Source: an uncultured Kiritimatiellota bacterium (GTDB lineage Bacteria > Verrucomicrobiota > Kiritimatiellia > RFP12 > UBA1067). Taken from it: a stretch of 28,252 bases of DNA. The notes below the pieces were generated by a model. It did not search any database. It was not told the DNA's origin and saw only the letters and a program-made list of their open reading frames with translations. A program made the position numbers and the translations under genes. Location: the NCBI GenBank assembly GCA_934675625.1, contig CAKURH010000048.1, positions 1-28,252 of the forward strand. Reading direction: 5' to 3'. Below are positions 9,086 through 16,765 of the stretch, piece after piece (the stretch's first letter is position 1; the number at the start of each line of letters is the position of its first letter).

Positions 9086-9199
9086 TTAACCCTGGCACTG
9101 CTTGTGGCGCGGGTTGGTGCAGATCACGCGCACCACGCCCTTGCGGCGGACGATGCGGCAGTTCTCGCAAATGCGACGAACGGAACTACGTACTTTCAT
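9086..9199 (-). CDS. rpmJ: Large ribosomal subunit protein bL36, zinc-binding form
   Basis: This 37-residue protein reads MKVRSSVRRICENCRIVRRK, then GVVRVICTNPRHKQCQG. It is bL36 of the 50S subunit in its zinc-ribbon (C+) form, with Cys11, Cys14, Cys27 and His32 as ligands. It is the first gene of the alpha operon here; secY and infA, which often precede it, are absent and a pilB-type gene takes their place. The promoter lies 39-68 nt upstream of the ATG. Confidence 0.96.
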   Translation of the reverse strand: MKVRSSVRRICENCRIVRRKGVVRVICTNPRHKQCQG

Positions 9200-9237
9200 T
9201 GTTGTTTTTACTCTCTAGAGTGGTCGAATGGTGGTAT

Positions 9238-9267
9238 AGTATATCAAAAAGTGCGCTTGTCGCGCAA
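9238..9267 (-). promoter_or_regulatory. Alpha-operon promoter upstream of rpmJ
   Basis: The minus strand shows TTGCGC (9262-9267), an 18-bp spacer and TATACT (9238-9243), with TGA just before the -10, so it is also an extended -10 site. The expected start near 9231 leaves a leader of about 30 nt before rpmJ. It is the only promoter seen ahead of the seven ribosomal/RNA polymerase genes. It overlaps the hairpin that ends the preceding pilB-type gene. Confidence 0.7.
9246..9266 (-). terminator. Small terminator-like hairpin after the pilB-type gene
   Basis: On the minus strand TGCGC, loop GACAA and GCGCA are followed by CTTTTTGA. The 5-bp stem is short but GC-only apart from one pair, and the T-run is in place, 22 nt beyond the gene's stop. 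The stem coincides with the -35 and spacer of the rpmJ promoter. A further GGGG/CCCC pairing lies between it and the stop codon. Confidence 0.5.
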
Positions 9268-9288
9268 GGGGGGTATTTTCGCCCCGCG

Positions 9289-10974
9289 CTAGTCCGCGTC
9301 GCCCATCGTGACGCGCAGGACCTCCGCAAGCGACGTCATGCCGCTCGCGACCTTGAGCATGCCGTCCTCGCGCAGCGTGCGCATGCCCATCTCGCGGGCG
9401 CGCTGTCGCAGGAGCGTCGCGGGCGCATGGTCAAAGATGAGGCGCTGGATCGTGTCGTCGACCTTGAAGATCTCGAAAATGCCCTTCCGCCCCTTGTAGC
9501 CCGTCTTGCCGCACTTGTCGCAGCCCGCGCCGTGGTACATGTGGTCGGGAATCTGCGCGCTCGTGCCGCTCGCGAGGCCCGTGAGCATCTTGATCTCGCG
9601 CTCGCTCGGCGTGTACGCCTCCTTGCACTTCTCGCAGATGGCGCGCACGAGACGCTGGGCCATCGCGGCGCGCAGGGCGGACGCGACGAGGAACGGCTTG
9701 ACGCCGATGTCGAGCAGTCGCGTCACGGCCGACGGCGCGTCGTTCGTGTGCAGCGTCGAGAACACGAGGTGGCCCGTGAGCGCCGCCTCCATCGCGATGT
9801 CGGCCGTCTCCGCGTCGCGGATCTCGCCGATCATGACGATGTTCGGCGCCTGGCGGAGGATCGACCGGAGCGCGGCGGAGAAGTCGAGGCCGACGTCCTT
9901 GTTGACCTGCACCTGGTTGATGCCGCTCATCTGGTATTCGACCGGGTCCTCGACCGTGATGAGCTTCTTGTCGGGCGTGTTGATCTGGCCGAGGCAGGCG
10001 TAGAGCGTCGTCGTCTTGCCCGAGCCCGTCGGGCCCGTCACGAGCACCACGCCGTCCGGCAGCTTGATGAGCCGCTCGAACGTCGTCTGGTCGTCGGAGA
10101 GGAAGCCGAGCTGCGGCAGGCCGAGCGAGAGGTTCGACTTGTCGAGAATACGCATGACGATCGACTCGCCGTGGTTCGTCGGGACGGACGAGACGCGCAG
10201 GTCGAGGTCCTTGCCGCCGACGGAGATCTGGATGCGGCCGTCCTGCGGCACGCGCTTCTCGGAGATCTTCATCTTCGACATGATCTTGAAGCGCGAGATG
10301 ATCGCGCCCTGCAGGCGCTTCGGCGGCGAGTCCATCTTGCGGAGCGCGCCGTCGATTCGGTAGCGGATGCGGAACTCCTTCTCCATCGGCTCGATGTGGA
10401 TGTCGGAGGCCTTCATCTTGATCGCCGTCGTGATGATCATGTTGGCGAGCTTGATGACGGCGTTGTCGTCGCCCTCGCCCGCCGTCGCGTCGGAAAGCCC
10501 CTCCTCGTCGCGCGTCGAGACCTCCGCCTCGTCCGCCGTCATGTAGAGCTTCGCCATCGCGCTCTTCACCTCGTCGAGCGGACAGAGGACGGCCTGCACG
10601 TCCTTGCCGACCAGCACGAAGCGCAGCGAGTCGATCGCGTCGTACCCCATCGGGTCGGAGAGCGCGACCGTCACCGAGTCGTCGTCCGCCACGATCGGCA
10701 CGACGCCGTACTTCTTCGCGATCTCTGGCGTGATCACCTTCGTCACGGACGCCGCGTCGATCGCGTCGGCGTCGATGTGGCAGTACTTGAGGCCGAACTG
10801 GTCGGCGATCGTGCCAAGGACCTCGTCCTGCCCGATCGTCCCGCCCGCGACGAGCGCGTCGAGCGTCGTCTCGTTCTCGGCCTTCATCGAGTTGGCCGCC
10901 GTCTCGACCTGCTCGGGCGTCAGGTACCCGCGCTCGGTCAGCAGCTGGATGACATATTCGTCGTTGCTCGTCAT
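9289..10974 (-). CDS. Type IV pilus assembly/type II secretion ATPase (PilB/GspE family)
   Basis: This hexameric cytoplasmic ATPase drives pilus or pseudopilus extension. Residues 1-150 form the MshEN-like N-domain (LTERGYLTPEQVE, FGLKYCHID, VVPIVADDDSVTVALSDP). The ATPase core has Walker A GPTGSGKTT at 314-322 (Lys320), an Asp box (SDIHIEP), Walker B-type MIGEIRDAET and the His box HLVFSTLHTND. A tetracysteine zinc element (CEKC then CDKCGKTG) follows, as in PilB/GspE and unlike the retraction ATPase PilT. It has no Shine-Dalgarno sequence and starts 29 nt after leuS. No other pilus or secretion genes are near, so PilB versus GspE cannot be decided. Confidence 0.92.
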   Translation of the reverse strand: MTSNDEYVIQLLTERGYLTPEQVETAANSMKAENETTLDALVAGGTIGQDEVLGTIADQFGLKYCHIDADAIDAASVTKVITPEIAKKYGVVPIVADDDSVTVALSDPMGYDAIDSLRFVLVGKDVQAVLCPLDEVKSAMAKLYMTADEAEVSTRDEEGLSDATAGEGDDNAVIKLANMIITTAIKMKASDIHIEPMEKEFRIRYRIDGALRKMDSPPKRLQGAIISRFKIMSKMKISEKRVPQDGRIQISVGGKDLDLRVSSVPTNHGESIVMRILDKSNLSLGLPQLGFLSDDQTTFERLIKLPDGVVLVTGPTGSGKTTTLYACLGQINTPDKKLITVEDPVEYQMSGINQVQVNKDVGLDFSAALRSILRQAPNIVMIGEIRDAETADIAMEAALTGHLVFSTLHTNDAPSAVTRLLDIGVKPFLVASALRAAMAQRLVRAICEKCKEAYTPSEREIKMLTGLASGTSAQIPDHMYHGAGCDKCGKTGYKGRKGIFEIFKVDDTIQRLIFDHAPATLLRQRAREMGMRTLREDGMLKVASGMTSLAEVLRVTMGDAD

Positions 10975-11003
10975 GGCTTGAATGTTTTAACGTGACCGTC
11001 GGC

Positions 11004-13736
11004 TTACCGCACGACGAAATTGACCAGGCGCTTCGGGACGGTGATCACCTTTACGACCGTCTTGCCGTCGAGGAAGCGCGCGACATCGGCGTTCGCCCGC
11101 GCCGCCGCCTCCATTTCGGCGGGCGTCGCCGCGACCGGAATGCGAACACGACCGCGCAGCTTGCCCAGAACCTGCACCGGAATCTCGATCTCGTCCTCGA
11201 CGAGCGCCGCCGCGTCGAACGTCGGCCACGGCTCGTAGGCGAGCGTGTCCGCGTGACCGAGGAACTGCCAGAGCTCTTCGCCCAAGTGCGGCGCATACGG
11301 CGAGAGGCACAGAACGAATTTCTCAAGAAACTCCTTGGGCAAGGCGGCGGGGCCGCCAGAGGCCGAACAAGCGGATGCCACGTCCTTGGGCAAGGGTGCG
11401 GGGCCGCCAGAGACCCCGTCCGTTCCGACCTTGGCAAGATTCTCCGCCTCGTTGAGAAAGACCATCATCGCCGAAATGCCCGTGTTGAACGCGAGCGCCT
11501 CCAGGTCTTCGCCGACCTTCTTCACCATCGTCGCGAGCGTCTTCGCCTCGGCCTTGGTGAGCGGACGCTCCACGGCCTTCGTCTCGGTGACGAGCCGGTT
11601 CGCGCGCTTCAGGAAGTTATGGACGCCCTTCACGCCCGACGTCTGCCACGGCTTCACGACCTGCAGCGGCCCCATGAACATCTCGTAGAGCCGCAACGAG
11701 TCCGCGCCGTAGTCGCGGATGACGTCATCGGGGTTGACGACGTTCTTCAGCGACTTCGACATCTTCGCCGGGAACTCGGTCAGGGGTTCGAGTTCGGAAA
11801 GGTCTGCACCGTCCAGGCCCCAGTTCTTCGGGCCGAACGGCTTGCCGTCCTTCCACGTGACCTGGTCCATCGGGATGAGGACGCCGCGCGCGTTCTTGTA
11901 CGCGAGGCCGAGGATCATGCCCTGGTTGACGAGCTTCTGGAACGGCTCCGGCGTCGGGACGAGCCCAAGGTCGAAGAGCACCTTGTGCCAGAAGCGCGAG
12001 TAGAGCAGGTGCAACACCGCATGTTCCGCGCCGCCGACGTAGAGGTCGACCGGCAGCCACTTCTTCAGCAGGCCGGGATCGCAGAACGCCTTGTCGTTGT
12101 GCGGGTCGATGTAGCGGAGGTAGTACCAGCAGCTGCCGGCCCACTGCGGCATCGTGTTCGTCTCGCGCACGCCCTTCTTGCCCGTCTTCGGGTCGATGAC
12201 GTTCACCCAGTCCGTCGCCTTCGCAAGCGGCGGCTCGCCCGTGCCGGTCGGCTTGTAGTCGTCCAGCGCGGGCAGCGTGAGCGGCAGATCCTCCTCCGGG
12301 ACGAGCGACTGCGTGCCGTCCTCCCAGTGGATGACCGGGAACGGCTCGCCCCAGTAGCGCTGGCGAGAGAAGAGCCAGTCGCGCAGCTTGTACTGCGTCT
12401 TGGCCTGCCCGACGCCCTTCTCGACGAGCCACTTGACCATCGCCTTGCGCGCATCGTCGACCGAGAGGCCGGTGAGGAAGCCCGACGAGACCATGACGCC
12501 CGTCGCAATGTCGGTAAACGCCGCGTCCGCCGTGTACGGCACGGGATCCGCCGAAGCGTTCTTCGCCGCGTCGGAATCCGCCGGGGCGACGACCTGCACG
12601 ATCGGCAGGTCGAAGACCTTCGCAAAGTCGAAGTCGCGCTCGTCGTGCGCCGGCACGGCCATGATCGCGCCCGTGCCGTAGGAGGCGAGCACGTAGTCGG
12701 AAATGAAGATCGGAATCGCCGTGTCGTTCACGGGATTGACGCCCTTCACGCCGTCGAGTCGCACGCCCGTCTTCTCCTTGTTGAGCTCGGTGCGCTCCAA
12801 GTCGCTCTTCGACGCGGCCTTCTTCTGGTAGGCCCGCACCGCGTCGGCGTTGCGGATCGTGCCGTCGGCCAGCCACTTCTCGACAAGCTTGTGCTCCGGC
12901 GACAGAACCATGTACGTCGCCCCAAACAGCGTATCACAGCGCGTCGTGTAAACGGTGATGACATCCTTGGGCAAGGGCGCGGGGCTGCCAGAAGCCCCGT
13001 CCGTTCGGCCGCCAGAGCCCCCGTCCGTTGTAACCCCGAAATTCACCAGCGCCCCCTCGGACTTGCCAATCCAGTTGCGCTGCATCTCCTTGACGCCCTC
13101 CGGCCAGTCGAGGCCGTCGAGGCCCTCCAGCAGCTTCTCGGCGTAGGCGGTGATCTTCAGCATCCATTGGCGCATCGGCTTGCGGATGACCGGGTGGTTG
13201 CCGCGCTCCGACTTGCCGTCGATGACCTCCTCGTTCGCCAGCACCGTGCCCAGCGCAGGGCACCAGTTCACCGGAACCTCGGCGACGTAGGCCAGCCCCT
13301 TCTTGTAGAGCTGCTCGAAGATCCACTGCGTCCAGCGATAATACTTCGGATCGGTCGTGTTGACCTCGCGGTCCCAGTCGTAGGAGAAGCCGAGCGCGCG
13401 AATCTGCTCGCGGAAGCGGTCGACGTTCTTCTTCGTCGTCACGGCCGGGTGCGTGCCCGTCTCGACGGCGTACTGCTCGGCCGGAAGGCCGAAGGCGTCC
13501 CACCCCATCGGGTGCAGGACGTTGAAGCCCTTCATGCGCTTGTAGCGGCAGAGGATGTCCGTCGCCGTGTAGCCCTCGGGATGGCCGACGTGCAGGCCCG
13601 CGCCCGACGGGTAGGGGAACATATCGAGGCAATAGAACTTCTCGCCCTTGCCCTGCGCGTCCGTCTTGAACGTCTTGTTCTCGAGCCAGTACTTCTGCCA
13701 CTTCTTCTCGATGGCGGAGAAATTGTAGTCGCTCAT
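11004..13736 (-). CDS. leuS: Leucyl-tRNA synthetase with in-frame repeat insertions
   Basis: This class I synthetase charges tRNA-Leu and edits mischarged products. HVGH (residues 49-52) is the HIGH motif and KMSKS lies at 658-662. The CP1 editing domain has the TTRCDTLFGATYMVLSPEH region. The protein is 910 aa, longer than the usual 860 or so. The excess fits two insertions encoded by repeat DNA: residues about 236-258 (TDGASGSPAPLPKDV, before the editing threonine-rich motif) and about 771-802 (GVSGGPAPLPKDV, then ASGGPAALPKE, in the C-terminal helical part). The ATG overlaps the plsX stop as ATGA, which suggests translational coupling. The frame stays open upstream in the shadow of plsX, but MSDYNFSAIEKKWQ is clearly the start. 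Confidence 0.95.
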   Translation of the reverse strand: MSDYNFSAIEKKWQKYWLENKTFKTDAQGKGEKFYCLDMFPYPSGAGLHVGHPEGYTATDILCRYKRMKGFNVLHPMGWDAFGLPAEQYAVETGTHPAVTTKKNVDRFREQIRALGFSYDWDREVNTTDPKYYRWTQWIFEQLYKKGLAYVAEVPVNWCPALGTVLANEEVIDGKSERGNHPVIRKPMRQWMLKITAYAEKLLEGLDGLDWPEGVKEMQRNWIGKSEGALVNFGVTTDGGSGGRTDGASGSPAPLPKDVITVYTTRCDTLFGATYMVLSPEHKLVEKWLADGTIRNADAVRAYQKKAASKSDLERTELNKEKTGVRLDGVKGVNPVNDTAIPIFISDYVLASYGTGAIMAVPAHDERDFDFAKVFDLPIVQVVAPADSDAAKNASADPVPYTADAAFTDIATGVMVSSGFLTGLSVDDARKAMVKWLVEKGVGQAKTQYKLRDWLFSRQRYWGEPFPVIHWEDGTQSLVPEEDLPLTLPALDDYKPTGTGEPPLAKATDWVNVIDPKTGKKGVRETNTMPQWAGSCWYYLRYIDPHNDKAFCDPGLLKKWLPVDLYVGGAEHAVLHLLYSRFWHKVLFDLGLVPTPEPFQKLVNQGMILGLAYKNARGVLIPMDQVTWKDGKPFGPKNWGLDGADLSELEPLTEFPAKMSKSLKNVVNPDDVIRDYGADSLRLYEMFMGPLQVVKPWQTSGVKGVHNFLKRANRLVTETKAVERPLTKAEAKTLATMVKKVGEDLEALAFNTGISAMMVFLNEAENLAKVGTDGVSGGPAPLPKDVASACSASGGPAALPKEFLEKFVLCLSPYAPHLGEELWQFLGHADTLAYEPWPTFDAAALVEDEIEIPVQVLGKLRGRVRIPVAATPAEMEAAARANADVARFLDGKTVVKVITVPKRLVNFVVR
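11332..11425. repeat. Two copies of the leuS-inserted repeat
   Basis: Copy A begins at 11332 and copy B spans about 11383-11425. Both share TCCTTGGGCAAGG, then GCGGGGCCGCCAGAG; copy B continues into CCCCGTCCGTTC. In leuS they are read in the same frame and give ASGGPAALPKE and GVSGGPAPLPKDV. Copy A is a shortened version. The two are separated by about 20 nt. Confidence 0.85.
12964..13030. repeat. Further copy and fragment of the leuS-inserted repeat
   Basis: A full copy at about 12964-13006 contains CTTGGGCAAGGGCGCGGGG, then CTGCCAGAAGCCCCGTCCGTT, matching copy B with only a few changes. It is followed at about 13005-13030 by a partial second unit (GCCGCCAGAGCCC, then CCGTCCGTT). In leuS it is read in the same frame as the distant copies and encodes GASGSPAPLPKDV. 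Confidence 0.85.
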
Positions 13737-14788
13737 TTCTGCTTCTGATCCTCGGCGTGGTCGGCGATTGCCTTTGCGATGAGGCCCGAGACGTCGTTGG
13801 TCGCCGCCGCGACGCCGGCCTTGACGGCATAGTAGATGGCCTTGTGGGAGGAGCTGCCGTGCGTGATGATCACGGCCCCCGGCACGCCCAGGAGCGGCGC
13901 GCCGCCGTAGATCTCGGGGTCGAGCTGCTCCTTGAGCGAGTGGAACGCGCCCTTGAGGAGAAGCGCGCCGAGAAAGCGCAGCGGCCCCTTGAAGCACTCC
14001 TTCTTCAGCCAGTAGCCGATCGCCTTCGCGATCGACTCCGTCGTCTTGAGGACGACGTTCCCGACGAAGCCGTCGCAGACGGCGATGTCGATGTGGCCCT
14101 TGTAGAGGTCCTTGCCCTCGATGTTGCCGACGAAGTTGAGGTCCTTCACCTCCTTGAGGAGCGGGAAGGTCTGCTTCGTCATCTCGTTGCCCTTGCAGTC
14201 CTCCGTGCCGATCGAGATGAGACCGACGGCCGGCGTGCCGCGCTTGAGGACGGCCTTCGAGTAGGCATTGCCCATGATCGCGAACTGCACGAGCCACTCG
14301 GGGTGGCAGTCCATGTTCGCGCCGGCGTCCAGAAGCATGAGCGGACGCTTCGGATTGCGGTTCGGCAGGACGGTCGCGATCGCCGGACGCTTCACGCCCG
14401 GAATGCGCCCCAGCGTCAGGATCGCGCTCGTCGCGACCGCGCCGGAGTTGCCCGCCGACACGAACGCATCGGCGCGCCCCTCCTTCACGAGCCGCATCGC
14501 GACGTTGATCGAGCAGTCGCGCTTCTTGCGGACGGCATCGACCGGCGATTCGTCCATTTCCGCGACGTCGGGCGCGTGGACAATCTCCAGCGTGCCCTTC
14601 TCGATCACCTGCTGGGCGGTCGCCTTCAGCTTCGGCGGCAGCTTGTCCAGCTCCGCCTGAATCGGGGCGAGCTGGCCGACGAGCAGGATCTTCACGTCCG
14701 GCACGCCCGCCGCCGCCTCGACGGCCCCAATCACGACCTGTTCGGGCGCGTAGTCGCCGCCCATCGCATCCAACGCAACACGTGTCAT
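13733..14788 (-). CDS. plsX: Phosphate acyltransferase PlsX
   Basis: PlsX converts acyl-ACP to acyl-phosphate, the first step of the PlsX/PlsY route to phosphatidic acid, as a peripheral membrane enzyme. The 351-residue protein begins with the signature VALDAMGGDYAPE. It also has SAGNSGAVATSAI, RPAIATVLPN and LLDAGANMDCHPEWL, and GFVGNVVLKTTE near the C-terminal third. AGGAGG precedes the ATG by 8 nt. It follows rpmF, the widely conserved yceD-rpmF-plsX order, but the usual next gene fabH is replaced by leuS, whose ATG overlaps the plsX stop by 4 nt. Confidence 0.96.
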   Translation of the reverse strand: MTRVALDAMGGDYAPEQVVIGAVEAAAGVPDVKILLVGQLAPIQAELDKLPPKLKATAQQVIEKGTLEIVHAPDVAEMDESPVDAVRKKRDCSINVAMRLVKEGRADAFVSAGNSGAVATSAILTLGRIPGVKRPAIATVLPNRNPKRPLMLLDAGANMDCHPEWLVQFAIMGNAYSKAVLKRGTPAVGLISIGTEDCKGNEMTKQTFPLLKEVKDLNFVGNIEGKDLYKGHIDIAVCDGFVGNVVLKTTESIAKAIGYWLKKECFKGPLRFLGALLLKGAFHSLKEQLDPEIYGGAPLLGVPGAVIITHGSSSHKAIYYAVKAGVAAATNDVSGLIAKAIADHAEDQKQK

Positions 14789-14824
14789 CCGTCAAGCCTC
14801 CTGAAAGATTCGAGAACCTGAAAG

Positions 14825-14866
14825 AAAAACCCGAAATCCTCCATCGCCCAGCGGCTCCGGAGGATT
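14825..14866 (-). terminator. Possible attenuator between rpmF and plsX
   Basis: On the minus strand AATCCTCC (14842-14835 read in complement with 14859-14866) forms a perfect 8-bp stem with GGAGGATT around a 16-nt GC-rich loop. A TTTTT run follows after a few bases. It lies in the 99-nt rpmF-plsX gap. It could be a partial terminator that lowers plsX-leuS expression relative to rpmF, or an RNA-stability element. The distance from stem to T-run is longer than ideal. Confidence 0.45.
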
Positions 14867-14887
14867 CTCTCGTTCAGGCGGGCGGGC

Positions 14888-15073
14888 TTACTTCGCCGCC
14901 GCCGCGATGACCTTGCGCCCCTTGTACGTGCCGCACTTCGGGCACGCACGGTGCGAACGGACTGCCGCGCCGCACGCGGGACAGGTTCCGACCTCGGCGA
15001 GGATCGGCTTCTCCAAGGAAGCGACACGCTCGCGTTTACGACGCTTGGACACACGGTTCTTAGGACTTGCCAT
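14888..15073 (-). CDS. rpmF: Large ribosomal subunit protein bL32, zinc-ribbon form
   Basis: This is a 61-residue 50S protein. It begins MASPKNRVSKRRKRER, typical of bL32, and carries a zinc ribbon of CPAC and CPKC pairs. It lies 13 nt after yceD, as in most bacteria. A near-consensus promoter inside the end of yceD gives it a second, independent transcript. Confidence 0.96.
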   Translation of the reverse strand: MASPKNRVSKRRKRERVASLEKPILAEVGTCPACGAAVRSHRACPKCGTYKGRKVIAAAAK

Positions 15074-15086
15074 GTCTTTTTTCTCC

Positions 15087-15521
15087 TTACTTCTGTTTCT
15101 GCAAATTGTCGAGTACGTTCCACCGATCGTCCGCAGGAGTCGCCTCCTTTTGTTCGATCCCCGGGCAGGACTCGCGACAGACCGGGTATGTCGGTAAGGT
15201 GAGTATTATACTCTCTCTCACGTCAGCCGTCAAATCGACCTCCTGAGTCTGCTCCGTCAGCTCGTAGGACTGCGTGAAATCGTCGACCTTGACCGTGTCG
15301 TCAAAGTCCTTCCCGCACCGGGAGCAGACGAGGTCGAAGTCCTGCTCCAGATGGCCGCGCACAAGGAGCTCCGTCCCGAAGACCTGCGCGGTGAGCCGAT
15401 AGCGGATGCCGCCGAACGGCTTCACGAACGGCTCGTCCAGGTCCACGCAGTCGACTTCGCCGACCAGCTCCTCGCCCGAAGGGTCGAGCCGCGTGACGTC
15501 AATGACCAGTTTCGTGTCCAT
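15087..15521 (-). CDS. yceD: YceD/DUF177 family protein
   Basis: YceD-family proteins are conserved next to rpmF and are linked to 23S rRNA accumulation; the biochemical role is not settled. The protein is 144 aa. It shows the family's CSRC pair at mid-protein and the C-terminal CRESCPGI, followed by the DDRWNVLDNL ending. I start at the ATG at 15521 because AGGAG lies 7 nt upstream; an in-frame start at 15539 is possible but less well placed. The start overlaps the end of coaD by about 23 nt. Confidence 0.88.
   Translation of the reverse strand: MDTKLVIDVTRLDPSGEELVGEVDCVDLDEPFVKPFGGIRYRLTAQVFGTELLVRGHLEQDFDLVCSRCGKDFDDTVKVDDFTQSYELTEQTQEVDLTADVRESIILTLPTYPVCRESCPGIEQKEATPADDRWNVLDNLQKQK
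15205..15233 (-). promoter_or_regulatory. Internal promoter in yceD for rpmF-plsX-leuS
   Basis: The minus strand shows TTGACG (15228-15233), exactly 17 bp, then TATAAT (15205-15210). This is the best -35/-10 pair in the window and, unlike the others, has no TG before the -10. It lies within the yceD coding sequence. The expected start near 15198 gives about a 125-nt leader before rpmF. Confidence 0.7.
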
Positions 15522-16014
15522 GCCTTTTCTCCTCTTCAATCCTTCTCAGCCGCCGCTGCACGGCCGGGGTCACGAACGCCGCCGTGTCGCCGCCGTAGCT
15601 CGCGATCTCGCGCACGGTCGAGGCCGTGACGTACGCGAGGCTCTCGCTCGGCATCATGAACAGCGTCTCGATCTCCGGCGCGAGACGGCGGTTCGTCAGC
15701 GCCATCTGGAACTCGTACTCGAAGTCGGAATAGACCCGGACGCCGCGAATGACGACGAACGCCTCCTCGCGGCGGCAGAAGTCGACGAGCAGCCCATCAA
15801 GCACCTTCACCTCGACGTTGCCGAGGCGCGCGCGGCGCACGTCCTCGCGGATCATCGCGAGCCGCTCCTCGGCCCCGAAGAGCGCACCCTGCTTCTTGCT
15901 CGTCGCCGCGACGGCGACGACGAGGCGGTCGTAGAGCTTCGCGGCCCGCTTGATGAGGTCGAAGTGACCGAGCGTCATCGGGTCGAATGTGCCGGGATAG
16001 ACGGCCTTCGTCAC
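15499..16014 (-). CDS. coaD: Phosphopantetheine adenylyltransferase
   Basis: CoaD makes dephospho-CoA from 4'-phosphopantetheine and ATP, the penultimate step of coenzyme A synthesis. The 171-aa protein has the nucleotidyltransferase motif YPGTFDPMTLGH at the N-terminus, VIRGVRVYSDFEYE at mid-protein, and the SESLAYVTASTVREIASYGGD region near the C-terminus. I start at the GTG at 16014, since GGAGG lies 7 nt upstream. The open frame extends much further upstream, but only as a shadow of the ABC gene. It is the first gene of the coaD-yceD-rpmF-plsX-leuS-pilB transcript. Confidence 0.94.
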   Translation of the reverse strand: MTKAVYPGTFDPMTLGHFDLIKRAAKLYDRLVVAVAATSKKQGALFGAEERLAMIREDVRRARLGNVEVKVLDGLLVDFCRREEAFVVIRGVRVYSDFEYEFQMALTNRRLAPEIETLFMMPSESLAYVTASTVREIASYGGDTAAFVTPAVQRRLRRIEEEKRHGHETGH

Positions 16015-16069
16015 GGCAACGCCTCCCCCTTGTCGATAGTTCTGTGCATGCGTTTCACAAACATGGGAT

Positions 16070-16099
16070 ATTATAGCACAATGCGGTCGTCCTTCACAA
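16070..16099 (-). promoter_or_regulatory. coaD operon promoter, overlapping the upstream stop codon
   Basis: TATAAT (16070-16075) is preceded by TGC, an extended -10, with a moderate TTGTGA at 16094-16099 (18-bp spacer). The TAA inside TATAAT is the stop codon of the ABC ATPase gene, so the promoter is built into that gene's last codons. The leader to the coaD GTG is about 50 nt. Confidence 0.7.
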
Positions 16100-16763
16100 G
16101 CTTGCCGTCCTTCATGAGGAGATGCCGCGTCGCGTAGGCGGCGATGTCGTCCTCGTGCGTGACCATGATGATCGTGATGCCCTCCTGCGAGAGCTCGGTG
16201 AAGAGCTGCATGATCTCGACGGAGCTCTTCGTGTCGAGGTTGCCCGTCGGCTCGTCGGCGAACAGGACGGGCGGCTCGTTCATGAGCGCACGGGCAATCG
16301 CGACGCGCTGCTGCTGCCCGCCGGAAAGCTGCGCGGGCGTGTGGCCGACGCGGCCGCCGAGCCCGACGCGGTTCAGCAGCTCGGTCGCGCGGCGGCGGCG
16401 CTCGGCGCGGGTGAGCCGCCCCATGTAGAGGTCGGGCAGCTCGACCTGCTCCAGCGCGCTCGTGCGCGGCAGCAGGTTGAAGTTCTGGAAGACGAAGCCG
16501 AGCTTCTGGTTGCGGATGATCGCGAGCTCCCGGCGGCTGCGCCGCGCGACCTCCAGCCCGTCCAGCAGATACGAGCCGGACGTCGGGGTGTCGAGGCAGC
16601 CGAGGATGTTGAGCATCGTCGACTTGCCCGAGCCGGACGCGCCCATGATCGCGACGAACTCGCCGCTGTCGATCGACGCGGAGACGCCGTCCAGCGCATG
16701 CACCGGCTCGTCGCCGACCGCATACGTCTTGCGCAGGTCCCGGACTTCGATCAGGTGTGCCAT
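16071..16763 (-). CDS. ABC transporter ATP-binding protein, LolD/MacB type
   Basis: This is a 230-aa cytoplasmic ATPase subunit of the family that powers MacB- and LolCDE-like mechanotransmission transporters. It has Walker A GASGSGKS near residue 42, the Q-loop FVFQNFNLLPR, signature LSGGQQQR, Walker B VLFADEPTGNLD, and H-loop VTHED. It starts 2 nt after the MacA-like gene, so the two surely work together. The FtsX-like permease that should complete the system is absent: coaD follows. The permease may be encoded elsewhere. Confidence 0.93.
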   Translation of the reverse strand: MAHLIEVRDLRKTYAVGDEPVHALDGVSASIDSGEFVAIMGASGSGKSTMLNILGCLDTPTSGSYLLDGLEVARRSRRELAIIRNQKLGFVFQNFNLLPRTSALEQVELPDLYMGRLTRAERRRRATELLNRVGLGGRVGHTPAQLSGGQQQRVAIARALMNEPPVLFADEPTGNLDTKSSVEIMQLFTELSQEGITIIMVTHEDDIAAYATRHLLMKDGKLVKDDRIVL

Positions 16764-16765
16764 GG

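Noticed and set aside
13737..14795. Reading leuS as one frame of about 1260 codons extending over plsX
   Set aside because: The added part is out of frame with plsX and meaningless; LeuS homology begins exactly at MSDYNFSAIEKKWQ with an ATGA overlap.
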